Shown here in pieces: positions 25,634 through 35,976 of a DNA stretch of 64,000 bases (position 1 is the stretch's first letter; the number at the start of each line of letters is the position of its first letter). The stretch spans positions 434,001-498,000 of the forward strand of contig MU385860.1 of assembly GCA_022497145.1 (NCBI GenBank). The letters are read 5' to 3'. The translations under genes and the position numbers were made by a program. Under the pieces are notes generated by a model. The model made no database searches. It was not told the origin of the DNA and saw only the letters and a list, made by a program, of their open reading frames with translations. This DNA comes from Rostrohypoxylon terebratum (lineage: Eukaryota > Ascomycota > Sordariomycetes > Xylariales > Hypoxylaceae).

Positions 25634-26764
25634 TCGAGACATCCCCCTTCCATGATCCCGCTCTCGAATAAGACCTTTAGGTTCCGCAACATTCATATTC
25701 TTGTACAAAATTCTCCTACGCCTATCTAGTCAATCATCCACCTAACAAGGCGATAGAGAGAGCGGGGAGAGACCAGCAATTAAGGAAGTAGTTTGGAATC
25801 ACATCATGAACTACTGCGCCAGGGTATATACAGTCAGGTTGTACATCTTGGTTTCCCTATGAACTCGACTGAGAGAAGGTAATAGTGCTGCTCGTCGAGG
25901 CGTCGTCTAGATCTCACATCTTTGGTTGACCATAAGCCGAGCCCAGTCAGCTCAGCTTCACCTTGGCTTGGCTTAGGAGAACCACATTTCTGTCTAGATG
26001 ATTCTTTTTTTTTTAATCATTCGTGCCGGTAATAGGGGTTTGGGTTTTGATATACCAAACTACCACACATTTGCACAGCCACAGGAGGAGGGGAAGTAGA
26101 GGAAGAGAGAGAAGAGATCGTGAAAGTCTGCCTAGTAGGAAAAGCAGCAAACCTCATTTTTTCGGAAACGAGATGACTTTTTTTTAAAGGTGCATTGCAT
26201 GCGAGAGAGAGAGCATCATCGGGGAATCAAGTAAAAAGAGAAAAACTGTTATGCGAGAAGATCCGCTGAGATGGGATGATGGGTGGGAACATTGTATAGA
26301 ATCAGGACTAGCATGTTCGTCAATGAATACCAGAATTCTGTCACGGCTAGGTTGTGTGTTGTCTGATATTATGTATCGTGATCTGGATGGATCGGGGGGT
26401 GGTATAGGTTGACTTTTTGGTGAAGATAGGTGACTTAAGAATGATCTGTGATCTGTTGCGTGCCAAATTTCGGTGTTGTTTCTGTTAATTTAGCATGTGA
26501 AGTTGATTCCATAAATCGGTGAAGGTCACGTTTAGCAAAGCGGAATAAATTTATCAGGATATCGTCACATAGTAAAACTTTTATGCTGTAGGAGGCACTG
26601 CAAGTGTGTCTTTGTTGATCTTTTATTGATCAGAACCTAGTAAAGGTGATCCCATTCCATGCCGAAAATGAGTAGCCATAAACACCGGTGCCATTGCTCG
26701 TGATATTTTGCAGCGGCCACAAAGCCTAACCTCCCATCATCATCCCCTATAACCCGACTTTTGT
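25634..26764. other. Convergent spacer, no gene seen
   Basis: Joins the 3' ends of the TBC and eS8 genes. It includes poly-T runs near 26006 and 26181 and a short GA run near 26200. No open frame of protein character was found. Confidence 0.5.
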
Positions 26765-27483
26765 CTACTTGTGTAGCTTTCGCTGGTAGAAAGCCAGCTC
26801 CTCTCCCTCGAGGATGTATCCGTCGCAGCGACCGCTCTGGCCGGGTCGGCTGGCAATAACAGCGTAGAGACGACCAGCTTCGAACTGCTTCTCCAACGCG
26901 CTCTCCACCTTGCCTTGGGCGGCGTATCGGGCGGCCTGCTTCTTCTCGACGGCCTTGCTCTTCTTCACGACCTCCTCTTCCTTGCCGGACTTCTGCTGGC
27001 GTCTACGGCCGAGGGGTTGGCCGTAGTGGGATTCGTACCATTGACGGAAGGGAGCAGCATCGACCTGGACAACGGCGGATTTGGTGAGGGTGTTGGTTCG
27101 GACCAACTCGTTGTTGGAAGGGTGGTAAGCGACCACGATGACACGGGTCTTGCGGGTGGTGCCCTCGGAGGCCCAGGCGAAGTTACCAGAGTCGAGACGT
27201 AGGGCACGGTACTTGTGGTTGCCGCCGCGGGTGCGGACGGTGTGGATTCGCTTAGCACCGATACGGGTGCCGGCCTCCTGTCGGCCAGCCTCGAAAGCGC
27301 GCTTCTTCCCTGGTGAAGAGGTCAGAACGTATGATCATTGCAACACAATGACTGCATACGGGCTTTCGATATTTTGGGGATATGTATCTCTCAGGGATAC
27401 GAATGCGATAGTCACGTACGGTAGAAGGCGCGCTTGGCACCAGATGCGGAGCGCTTGTGGCGGGAGTCGCGAGAAATACCCAT
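26765..27483 (-). CDS. RPS8: 40S ribosomal protein eS8
   Basis: Two coding exons, 27483-27420 and 27309-26765, with a 110-nt intron (27310-27419) after MGISRDSRHKRSASGAKRAFY; 202 aa, the usual eS8 length. The protein starts with the invariant MGISRDS, continues RKKRAFEAGRQ, contains the NHKYRALRLD-type block and ends in a C-terminal YILEGEELAFY segment. eS8 is a primary component of the small subunit that binds 18S rRNA. A further intron in the 5' untranslated region is likely (see next entry). Very secure. Confidence 0.98.
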
Positions 27484-27494
27484 GATTGCGGTAT

Positions 27495-27696
27495 CTGGTA
27501 GGATAGAACGAGAGGTTAGCCAAGATGGATATGAGGGATGAAGAATGAAGGGCGGCGTTGGAGGAAGTGGAAAGGTGAATGGTAATGAAAAGTCGCTGTC
27601 ACAGATTCAAGAAAGGTCAAACCATCATCGTCTCTTCAGAAAAGATGTCGGTGCGCCTGATTCGAATTATAATAACAGTCGTAGTCACATACATAC
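27495..27696 (-). other. Probable 5'-UTR intron of the eS8 gene
   Basis: On the minus strand a donor GTATGT (27696-27691) and an acceptor CTACCAG ending at 27495 lie just upstream of the ATG, with a pyrimidine-rich tract and a CTAAC branch-like site before the acceptor. This would remove about 202 nt from the leader, leaving ATACCGCAATC before the ATG. Leader introns are common in fungal ribosomal-protein genes. Inference from splice signals only. Confidence 0.5.
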
Positions 27697-29175
27697 CTGA
27701 TTAAATCAGTTGGCAATCGAGAAGGGAATGGACGGGTGTTGGTGAAGCGCTGTAGATTATGTTCGCGAAACTGGAAAGTTAAGAAAGAGGTTCGGAACGA
27801 AATTGTTTAGGGAATTTAGAAACTTGGTGTGGGCTCGCGAAAATTTCGGCGGGGATGTACACTAGTACATAGGGTTAATTGAACGGAGTAGGCGCTAACC
27901 TAACCAGGCTAGATCTATGTACCTAGGTACAATACAAACTTTACGATCTGGCAGTTCTGGGCCCTGGCTGTCTACCTAGTATTAACAATTTCACGTGCCA
28001 ATCAACAGTCGAATGCTGGATCTGCTACTGTGTATTTTCCAAGTTTGATAAGTCAATTTCAATGAGTTCAACGAGTAACAACTACACAATTAGGGAGACC
28101 ACAAGTAGACGAAGATTCATTGGTATTGCTATATTATGGTTTATTGAGGGACACGAAGTCTTATCCCGGTGTCACAATCTATAGTTCTACACATCTACAT
28201 AGTCTATTCCAAACTGCATCGTCTGTATACACCCAGACATCCCATTGGTGTACTACAATAACCCAACTACTTAGATCGATAAGTCAACCTTTGCTTTCGA
28301 GCCGACCTGATCGCATTGGGAACACTGGTAACAGCCCGGGGGAGAGACATTTCATGGTACACATTCCCGCCACCCATGAAGTGACGCTTGAACAGGTTGT
28401 ATGACACTTTGAGTTTGATGGTCAGTGAACACATGGAGGTGTTCGTATGGATTAGTCCATACGGACCCTTTTTAGAGACTCCATTCACCGAAAGTCGTCT
28501 CATTGCCCCAGAGCCCCCAGAACCAACATGTTGTATAACCCGATGCTCTATGTCCTCATCCCAGAGGGCGATATTTATAATCTAGACCCCACGATATTCA
28601 GGCGGTTTGTTTGATAGGCAGGTATATCGTGAATACTCTTTTATGCTATAGTCTTCTAAGCTCACCAACGAACCCAACGACTAAACCGTAAACCATTTAG
28701 TCGTTTAGACAATATTAATAGCACAGCCAAGGCCAGAAGCATCAGAGGCTGGCGCGAAGGCCGGCTTCTTTATCTTTATGGTGACGTCGGTTCAATTCGT
28801 ACAGCAGAGTGATACTGCCATCTGTTCCAAGTTATTCTCTTGTCTTGAAACATAGACATCTTAAATGACACTCTAGGCATTCGATACCACTAGGATTACA
28901 AAGGTCTCTGTTAATCAGCCAAGTGGTTACTTCGTTTATCCGTATGTTAGGTTACGAAATCTCTATATGGCGCATTTGATTCCGAGAGCAAAATACTTTG
29001 GCGCTGTCCGCTTGGTACTCGTTGCGTGGCTGGTGCGTGGTTGATGTGTGGTTATGCGGAACGAGAAGTCAGAAACATCGACGTCGGTGGTTGTTTGTTT
29101 TCCACCCCCGAGATATTGTGGCAAAACCGCAAGCCTCAACAGGAGCGAGGCTCGCTTGTTCCGATTGTGGGTGTG

Positions 29176-29413
29176 TCATTGACGTGAGCGACTATTGATC
29201 GATTGGGAATTGTGCGTCTTCGCGATAGCTATCGCCTTGTTGATCTCGAAAGGGATCATCGTCCACTCAGGGCGACCCCGAGCCATAAAGAATTCGCCTG
29301 TTGAGCGATTTAAGAATTCCAGTGTGAATCTGGTTGGCATTGCTAAGAAGCTGGGAGACTGTTCTCCAAGCGAAGGTAACACACATGCATCATTCCCGGT
29401 TTCCTCGCAGTCT
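29176..29413 (-). CDS. Candidate exon of unknown protein
   Basis: Opens directly after an acceptor-like TTTTAG (29419-29414) and reads about 78 codons to a TGA at 29178-29176. The composition is protein-like (e.g. RFTLEFLNRSTGEFFM and RPEWTMIPFEINKA). It lies downstream, on the same strand, of the interrupted gene at 29543-30137 and could be its 3' exon, but no junction I tried is clean: a GTCAAG donor near 29552 would need a shifted acceptor. No family recognised. Confidence 0.25.
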
Positions 29414-29542
29414 CTAAAATAAGAATGTGATGGAGGAAAGGAAAAGCCCTAGAGTTGGTTCTAGAGCGGATCGACTATTCAAAGCCGGCATGCCTGGTGA
29501 TGTCCACCTGGCCCCGACAGGGTGTTGCATGCTCTGTTTCTC

Positions 29543-30137
29543 TTATACTTGACCGGACTGGATGGCAAAACCGATAAGAGGAAAGTCTGGCTGATTATTG
29601 TTAGTGGACACATGTGAGGTGTAAGACTAGAGTTCCTCATCTTACTACTTCCACCGGCAGTGTTCTAAACCCGTCCTTTCTACTGTCCACGTAGATGCGT
29701 ATCGCTTCTGTCATTTCAGCTGTCGGCAGAACTATCTTTGCTGATGGGCGAGATTTTCCTCCGGTTTCGTCCAAGAAGGGTTTCATAGAGAGTAGGTGTG
29801 CCCTGATTTCTAAATACTGGTCTGACTCGGAAGGTTGCATGTCTGGACGAATGGTTGCGAGATGCTGTATGACTTCTTCTGTATCGGCGAAACATTCGAG
29901 GTGGATGCTCCGCCAGAACAATTTGCCAATACTGTTCTGCTGGGGTCGCCTTTCCAACGAGCTTGGCATTATTCTCGCCGTATTTGTCAGGTTCATACAC
30001 ACGTCCTCTCTTATCTGCTCCCTTCTGAAAAGATTTGAATTTGACGTGCTCTGAATCATCCCTCTCGGCCTACATGTACAACTCACTTGTATACCCCCCC
30101 GAAGATTCAAAGCTAAGCACCCATATGCTGTAGTCAC
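29543..30137 (-). pseudogene. Interrupted multi-exon gene, unknown function
   Basis: Three exon-like blocks with canonical splice sites: about 30137-30087 (start uncertain), 30024-29646 and 29590-29543. The introns are 30025-30086 (GTGAGT...TTTTCAG, 62 nt) and 29591-29645 (GTAAGA...CTAAC...CAG, 55 nt). The middle block begins in one frame with RVYEPDKYGENNAKL and ATPAEQYWQIVLAEHPP, then near 29896 continues as protein only in the next frame (ADTEEVIQHLATIRPDM, then YLEIRAHLLSMKPFLDE). The last block reads VPDFPLIGFAIQSGQ and stops. So a one-base frame break sits in the middle block. A 166-codon unspliced frame also exists (30137-29637) but ignores the splice signals. I do not recognise the family. 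A sequencing error in a live gene is equally possible. Confidence 0.4.
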
Positions 30138-31436
30138 AGCCTTAGAAGCGCTGAAGGTGTCTCTGCAAGGGTAGACAGAGGTGTGTTCATTATGGGCAAT
30201 ACGCTAGTTGGAGTGTTCAATGTTCATATATAAAGACAGAGTGAGTGTTACACCCATTTTAAAGGTCTGTAGAGATACAACAGATTGTTAGTTTATGACT
30301 TGATGTAGATGAAATAAGTGATTGCTGCGAAGAAAGAACATATTACCTTAATGACCGAATTGATTCTATATGGCTGGCTCAATTGTAGACATGTAGAGAG
30401 AAACCAACCTCATAGTGCCGGGGTCTTTATTAAATATGCAAGAACTCTACACTGACTGATTGTGCGAATATACGGCCGTAAGAATACCTGAGATACACAA
30501 GAAAATCAATTTGCTCACATGGATGAGAGAATATTAATTCAGAGTTTGGTTATTAGATGGATGGGATGGAAAGATGGAAAGGAACATGACCATGATGGAA
30601 GTGCCTGTACCTACTAGGTACCTAGTCTAAAGGACACCCCTAACACTCAGCGAACCTCTGCCAACCTCCAGGCTATTTACAGTTGTCTCCACCACTATAA
30701 ACACATTCCCTAAGAATCCCCTAGGGCTATTGATGAACGGATGAAATTTCCGTCATATCCATGATACACCCTCACATATTTATTATGATATTGATTCAAA
30801 CTTCGATCATGCAAAGTATCTTATATGATTTGATTTCATCAGATCTGAATTCCTACACGGTAATATGTTTGATCATGACCATCCCTTGAATTGTGAATGC
30901 GTGCAATTATGAAAGTACGTACAGCATAGGTACATGTACATAATGTACATTAGATAGGCACGCGGGTTCCAGCATGCGCTTGACTAAAAGCGATCTCGGA
31001 TAGGGATCCCTGTCTTTCAATTGGCTGACATGTCACCAGTCGGATCTTGCATTTGCTAAATATGTAATACATCAATGTACATCATCATCATCACCTGTGG
31101 AGTTCGAGGCTTCCAATTCGAGCCAACCTGTCAGCCTGTGCGATAAGATAAGACTGGCCGTTGCTTCCGCTGTTGTAGTAGTAACTTCCAAGTAAGCACG
31201 TCAGAGTCGAGACACTGAATGACCAAAGCTCGAAAGCTCGGAAGCTCCAAGCCTCCAACTTCCTTTATTCCACCCCAAGGGGAATGGAAATCTTCTTCTT
31301 CTTCCCCGTCCTTCTGTCATCCATTCATGTTACTTTCATAGAAAAATTCAATGATTCTTGATTTTTTGTATCGTGTTATATACCTTTCTAGAAGTTGAAT
31401 TCGCTGGGCAGACGAGCTGTCTGATTGTTCGCCATC

Positions 31437-33158
31437 ATGGCGACGCCGTCACACTTCGACCAGTCCTCTGCACCGCTCCTACGATCTGCCTCGTCCTCAA
31501 CTCTAGCCTCGACCTCGCAAACTTCCCTCAGCGATGCCTCCATTGCGAAGATCCGTCGTAAGACGCGTGCTGTGCGCGCCCTTGCTTTCGTAACATCCAT
31601 CTTTGCCGCCCTCTGCGCCGGATCCATCACCGTCTTCTCCCTTTACGGCCATCTATTCCAATCTCGATTACATTACACCCAGTTCCAAATCAATGGAATC
31701 GCGAGTGCGATGAGCATATCCATGTATATCCCAGTCCCGATGATTGGTTACATGTGCGACCGAGTAGGACCCGGACCTCTCTCCCTATTATCCTCAATCC
31801 TTCTTGGAGGAGGATACGGGTTGGCCTCCGGCTTATATCGTAAAGGGCTTGCGGAAGTTAGTGATGGTAGTAAAAGCGGCAGGGCTACGTTCCTCCCTAT
31901 GGTGCTTGCTTTCGTGGCTATCGGTGTTGGCACTTCGTGCATGTATATCGGCGCCATCACTACCTGTGCCAAGAACTTCGGCAAGGGGAAATACAGGGGC
32001 TTGATGCTGGTCGCTCCTATCGCATCATTCGGTCTCGGTGGCATGGTTCTCAGTCAGATTGGTAGTCGAATTCTCTACGAAACACAACCAGGCGGAGGCA
32101 GAGGAGATGTGAATGTGTTCCATTTCTTCCTGTTCCTTTGCATCATCCTATCCGTCCTTGGGGTTATTGGCACCTTCTCATTACGGGTTGTAGACGAAGA
32201 TGAGCTTATAGATGAAGCAGTAGAAGAACTCGAGAGGAGCGGGCTCCTCGAAGGAAGTGCTGTTTTCTGCCGTAGAGCTGACCGTGATTACGGCACTATC
32301 GATGCGGTCGACGACGATGCTGGCGTCATGGACCCGGCTAGGGATGATGACGAGGATGATAATGCCAGATTGAAGAAGACCTGGCTCCTCAATGCCGAGA
32401 CGCGGAGATTTCTTACAGATCACACAATGTGGTGGTTTGCGGTTGGTTTCTGGTTGATCATCGGTCCGGGCGAGTCGTTCATCAACAATCTCGGTACTGT
32501 CATTGGAACGCTATATTCCCCGAATACGAAATCAAACGAAACCACGGCAGCAACCCACGTTTCGATCATGGCCGCAGTTAGCACCGTTGCTCGCCTCCTT
32601 GCCGCATCATTGAGTGACTTGTTATCGCCTAACCCCCATACACAGCATGTCCAAACGGGATTTCCTACCACCCTTCCCGAGTTGAGACAGAAATTGTCAG
32701 TTTCGCGCGTCGTCCTATTCGTTGCTGCCGCTCTCATCCTCTCCCTTGGTACACTTGTGTTGGCTTCTGGTGTTGTTCAGGAGCACGGAGAGCGTTTCTG
32801 GGTTGTATCTAGCTCGATTGGAGCCGGGTACGGAGCCGTGTTCAGTTTAACACCTATAATAATTACCATGATTTGGGGCGTAGAGAATTTTGGCACAAAC
32901 TTTGGCATCGTCGCTCTTACGCCAGCCCTAGGCTCTACGATGTGGGGGCTTATTTACTCAGCAGTTTATCAGGCAGGTGCCAAAGAATCACCTTCATTAA
33001 CAGGAGGAAGCGAAGATGACGACGTGTTCTGTTTTGGCAAGCAATGTTACTCGTCTACTTTCTGGGCCATGACAGTTTGTATTTGGATCGGGACACTCAT
33101 GATCCTTTGGGCCTGGAAAGGTCGAGATGGTTGGGCTAAGAGAGGTATCGTGATCTAG
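31437..33158 (+). CDS. MCH1: MFS transporter, Mch1-like (monocarboxylate-porter family)
   Basis: Single exon, 573 aa. The ATG at 31437 (context ATCATGG) is preferred; the frame is open four codons further upstream but has no earlier ATG. The protein has a Ser-rich cytosolic N terminus (1-45), six hydrophobic segments (~50-245, including IPVPMIGYMCDRVGPGP with the loop-2 MFS motif), an acidic central loop (~255-310) and six more segments to the end. The block ETRRFLTDHTMWWFAVGFW and the GPGESFINNLG stretch match fungal Mch1. Mch1 resembles monocarboxylate permeases but its substrate is not established; yeast Mch proteins do not carry monocarboxylates. A vacuolar or plasma-membrane location is possible. 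Family secure, substrate unknown. Confidence 0.9.
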   Translation: MATPSHFDQSSAPLLRSASSSTLASTSQTSLSDASIAKIRRKTRAVRALAFVTSIFAALCAGSITVFSLYGHLFQSRLHYTQFQINGIASAMSISMYIPVPMIGYMCDRVGPGPLSLLSSILLGGGYGLASGLYRKGLAEVSDGSKSGRATFLPMVLAFVAIGVGTSCMYIGAITTCAKNFGKGKYRGLMLVAPIASFGLGGMVLSQIGSRILYETQPGGGRGDVNVFHFFLFLCIILSVLGVIGTFSLRVVDEDELIDEAVEELERSGLLEGSAVFCRRADRDYGTIDAVDDDAGVMDPARDDDEDDNARLKKTWLLNAETRRFLTDHTMWWFAVGFWLIIGPGESFINNLGTVIGTLYSPNTKSNETTAATHVSIMAAVSTVARLLAASLSDLLSPNPHTQHVQTGFPTTLPELRQKLSVSRVVLFVAAALILSLGTLVLASGVVQEHGERFWVVSSSIGAGYGAVFSLTPIIITMIWGVENFGTNFGIVALTPALGSTMWGLIYSAVYQAGAKESPSLTGGSEDDDVFCFGKQCYSSTFWAMTVCIWIGTLMILWAWKGRDGWAKRGIVI

Positions 33159-35013
33159 CAATAGACCGTACATGATGGTCGTGTATTGGAACAGGATAGC
33201 GTGCCCAAATTTGTCTGTACTGCTTTGAACCAAGAGTTATTTTGAATTATTGGAATTTCTCGTGAAGGCTAGATGTTGACTCGTCTAGTTTTGAATCCTG
33301 CACATGGAGGTTCTTCCGGAGATACCATATCATTTGACCCTCTTCAAGAGCAACTCCGAATCCAAATCATTTCGTTGATTCATTCATACATGATCCCTCG
33401 CGCTCTCGACTGGAAATACCTCATGTTTACAGGCTTGACCGCGGCCCAAGAAGGAAAAAGCAAGTAACACGAGACGCCGTATATGTATGTCTTACTGTAG
33501 GATGGTAATGAGCGTGGCAATCAGGTATATTGATCTCGTCGCTTAGGCCTACATTCAGGACAATCAGAGGGATTTCATGTCATCTCTCGAAGCTTTTAGA
33601 CATTTAAGCTTACTCTTAATATATTGTGTCTCAGGATTGACCCAGTCTCCTAGTCCTCTATATCGAACACATTCCATATCCTCCAGACCCGTTTCCTTTG
33701 AGCTACCATAAACCTGCATGCATACCACTAACTCCGACAATACAACCTTCCTAATCTGGGATCAGATCGACAAGCGGCCGAACCAGATCCCCGCACCTTT
33801 AAAGGGTGTGACTGGTCACATTATTGATTCATATGATGTTACCGTGTCCCGTCACCAAACAGCAGGCGGCTACGTGCTAGCATAGCCTCTCTACGATGCC
33901 AATAGTCCGACCCGTCCAACCCGGTGGCCAGCGGCCACTCACTCTCTACTAAGCAACGAGGCTAGAAACCGTGTCGTAGCAACAGCAACGTTGCTTTCGG
34001 CCGCAGCAGCAACAGCAAAGTCGAGGAGAAAGCGGCGGAGCCTTACGCGGCACTGGTAGTAGTGTATTCCTGCCCTGTCCCTTTTTTTTTCTCCATACGA
34101 CCTACCAACTCAAGCGAGTCCTACCATCTGCAAGGGGCGCGGCAGTGGAATACGAAGCTTGGCACCCGTCGATCCCGCGGACCCCCCTCTCTCTCACTCC
34201 CAGATGTGCCGCCTACCGGCCAAACCCTAAGCGTGATCAGAGATCTCGAAACAAACGCGATCGACCCTTTGCCTAACCCGGCCTGGGCTGCTTACCCTGC
34301 CTTACCGTCTGACTGTATACTATTAGAGCTGCGGATGGAACGTCGCCGGACAAATATCGATTCGATCTGATCTTACTTAGAAAAATATATGTTTTTATGG
34401 TTCCCTGGGGTCAAGGGAGGTTATTGGATACGAGGCCGGGGTTCGAAAAAAAAGTACGGCTGCGCGTGCGGGCGTGCGGGCGTCTGATTCAAACGAGACG
34501 GCCGTAGGCATGTAGGGAGGCGCGCGATGTCAGGAAAGAGGAACAAGCGGCTCGACTAATGGATGAGACAGCTTGGGGAATTCCCGCACGCGGGTCGTCC
34601 GTTGGAGATTCGTGAGCGGAGCGGAGTTAGCTATTTGCGTTGCTCGTGTCATATCACCATACATCGCATGTACGTATGTAGCTATGGCATGGCGTGGTAT
34701 GGGTATGGTAGGCAAATACCGCACCGCGCGTGCCTGGCTGGTTCATGACATGACAGGTGGTCGTGCATACATAAATATACGGAGCCCTCTCCCAGGAGAC
34801 ATCGTCAACTTGCCAACTCAGCTTCTCCAGCGTCCTCCGCAGAGAAAAATCCATACCTATATCCACCATCCGTCTAGTCATTCGTTTGTGAATAGCCTAC
34901 TCCCACACTACTATACTACACCAAGCCAAGCTCCATACGCAGCTCCAAACCTCTAGTACTTAATTTATAATAATAACATAACCTAACCCCCCCTTGGACG
35001 AGAAAAAGACAAG
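33159..35013. other. Spacer between MFS gene and secreted-protein gene
   Basis: About 1.85 kb. It contains a poly-T run near 34081, a GC-rich stretch with repeated GCGTGCGG words near 34463, and a TATA-like ATAAATATA near 34770 that may belong to the next gene. Frames at 33273-33467 and 34062-34370 are short and not convincing as proteins. Confidence 0.5.
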
Positions 35014-35544
35014 ATGTACTTCCCAACAACCCTCCTCACCACCCTCCTCCTCAGCGCCACCACCACCACCCTCGCGCGACCTATCTCAATGGCGGCCCCG
35101 AACGCAGCGCAGTGGACGATCGAGTCGCTGAAGCGCACCTGCGACGACGGCGACACGACCTGCGTGTGGAGCTTCGGCATCAACACCGGCGAGGACGGCG
35201 TCGCCACCACCAGCGTCGCCAACTACACCGTCAACGCCACCGACTCCGCCCCGGCCTCCCGCGCCATCGGCCAAGCCCAGAAGTTCGGAAACTTCACCGT
35301 CACGAGCACCTGGAGCGGCCAGTTCGGCGAGGGACAGGGCTTCACCACCATGAGTGTCATCGATTATGATAGGGGCCTCATCGTGTACCCTGCTGTGAGT
35401 TACCCCGGTCCCAGTATCCAACAAATGGATGATGTAGAGAGATGCATGCTGACTGAGACGCTATAGTACAAGGACACGCAGCTGGTGAACGGACAGGTCG
35501 TCACGCCTGACCAGAGCTACCCCGTCCAGAGCCTCCCTTCTTAA
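35014..35544 (+). CDS. Small secreted protein, unknown function
   Basis: Two exons, 35014-35394 and 35467-35544, with a 72-nt intron (GTGAGT...TATAG); 152 aa. A hydrophobic Thr/Leu-rich signal peptide covers about residues 1-20, with likely cleavage near LARPIS. The mature part has two cysteines (43 and 50, possibly one disulfide) and three N-glycosylation sequons (NYT, NAT, NFT). The C terminus is Gln/Pro/Ser rich (QSYPVQSLPS). I do not recognise a named domain; it resembles the conserved small secreted proteins of Sordariomycetes. An extracellular or effector-like role is possible but not shown. The intron junction YPA/YKD keeps the frame. Confidence 0.82.
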
Positions 35545-35976
35545 GAGATACGAGATATATGACCAACGCGTTTACGATGACGGAAGGAAATGATTTAGGA
35601 ACATATAAATAAGGCTCGGTTGGATCGGCGACGAGTAATATATACATATCATTGGGTTATAATGAACATATATAATAATATGGCAATATGAAATTCCAAT
35701 AAATTCTCTTTTGGTGCAGAGTGATGAAATACTAGCAAGCTCCATGCATCAGACAGTAGTAAGCGTATTTGCAGCGCAGTGTAACAGCCGTACAACGCAT
35801 ATTGCGTGTTTCGCAATAAGATATAATGCAGAGTGACATCAAGAAGTCGATATAGATAATATATAGGGTATTTGGAAGTTTGTAGATTTGTCTCTGCGTA
35901 CGAATACATACGCACGAGAAATCAATGCACATGATCCATGAATGCGTCCAATGAAAAATCAAATCTGAACGCCGTC
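35545..35976. other. Convergent 3' flanks
   Basis: A/T-rich 3' untranslated regions of the secreted protein and threonine synthase genes. No gene is supported; a minus-strand frame at 35649-35915 is A/T-biased and not protein-like. Confidence 0.5.

Larger units (their letters stand above)
27697..31436. other. 3.7-kb spacer with fragmentary protein-like segments
   Basis: Holds the eS8 promoter on the left and the MFS promoter on the right. On the minus strand there are several separated protein-like stretches (28267-28581, 28705-28836, 29176-29413, 29543-30137), some with good splice signals but with frame conflicts. The two best are listed separately. Right of 30200 only A/T-rich sequence is seen. 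Confidence 0.5.

Noticed and set aside
27310..27696. Possible box C/D snoRNA in eS8 introns
   Set aside because: CTGA and GATGATG words occur but not in the order or spacing of C and D boxes, and no terminal stem was seen.
34430..34470. GGTTCGA word near 34440 as a tRNA T arm
   Set aside because: It is followed by a poly-A run; no stem or acceptor can be formed.
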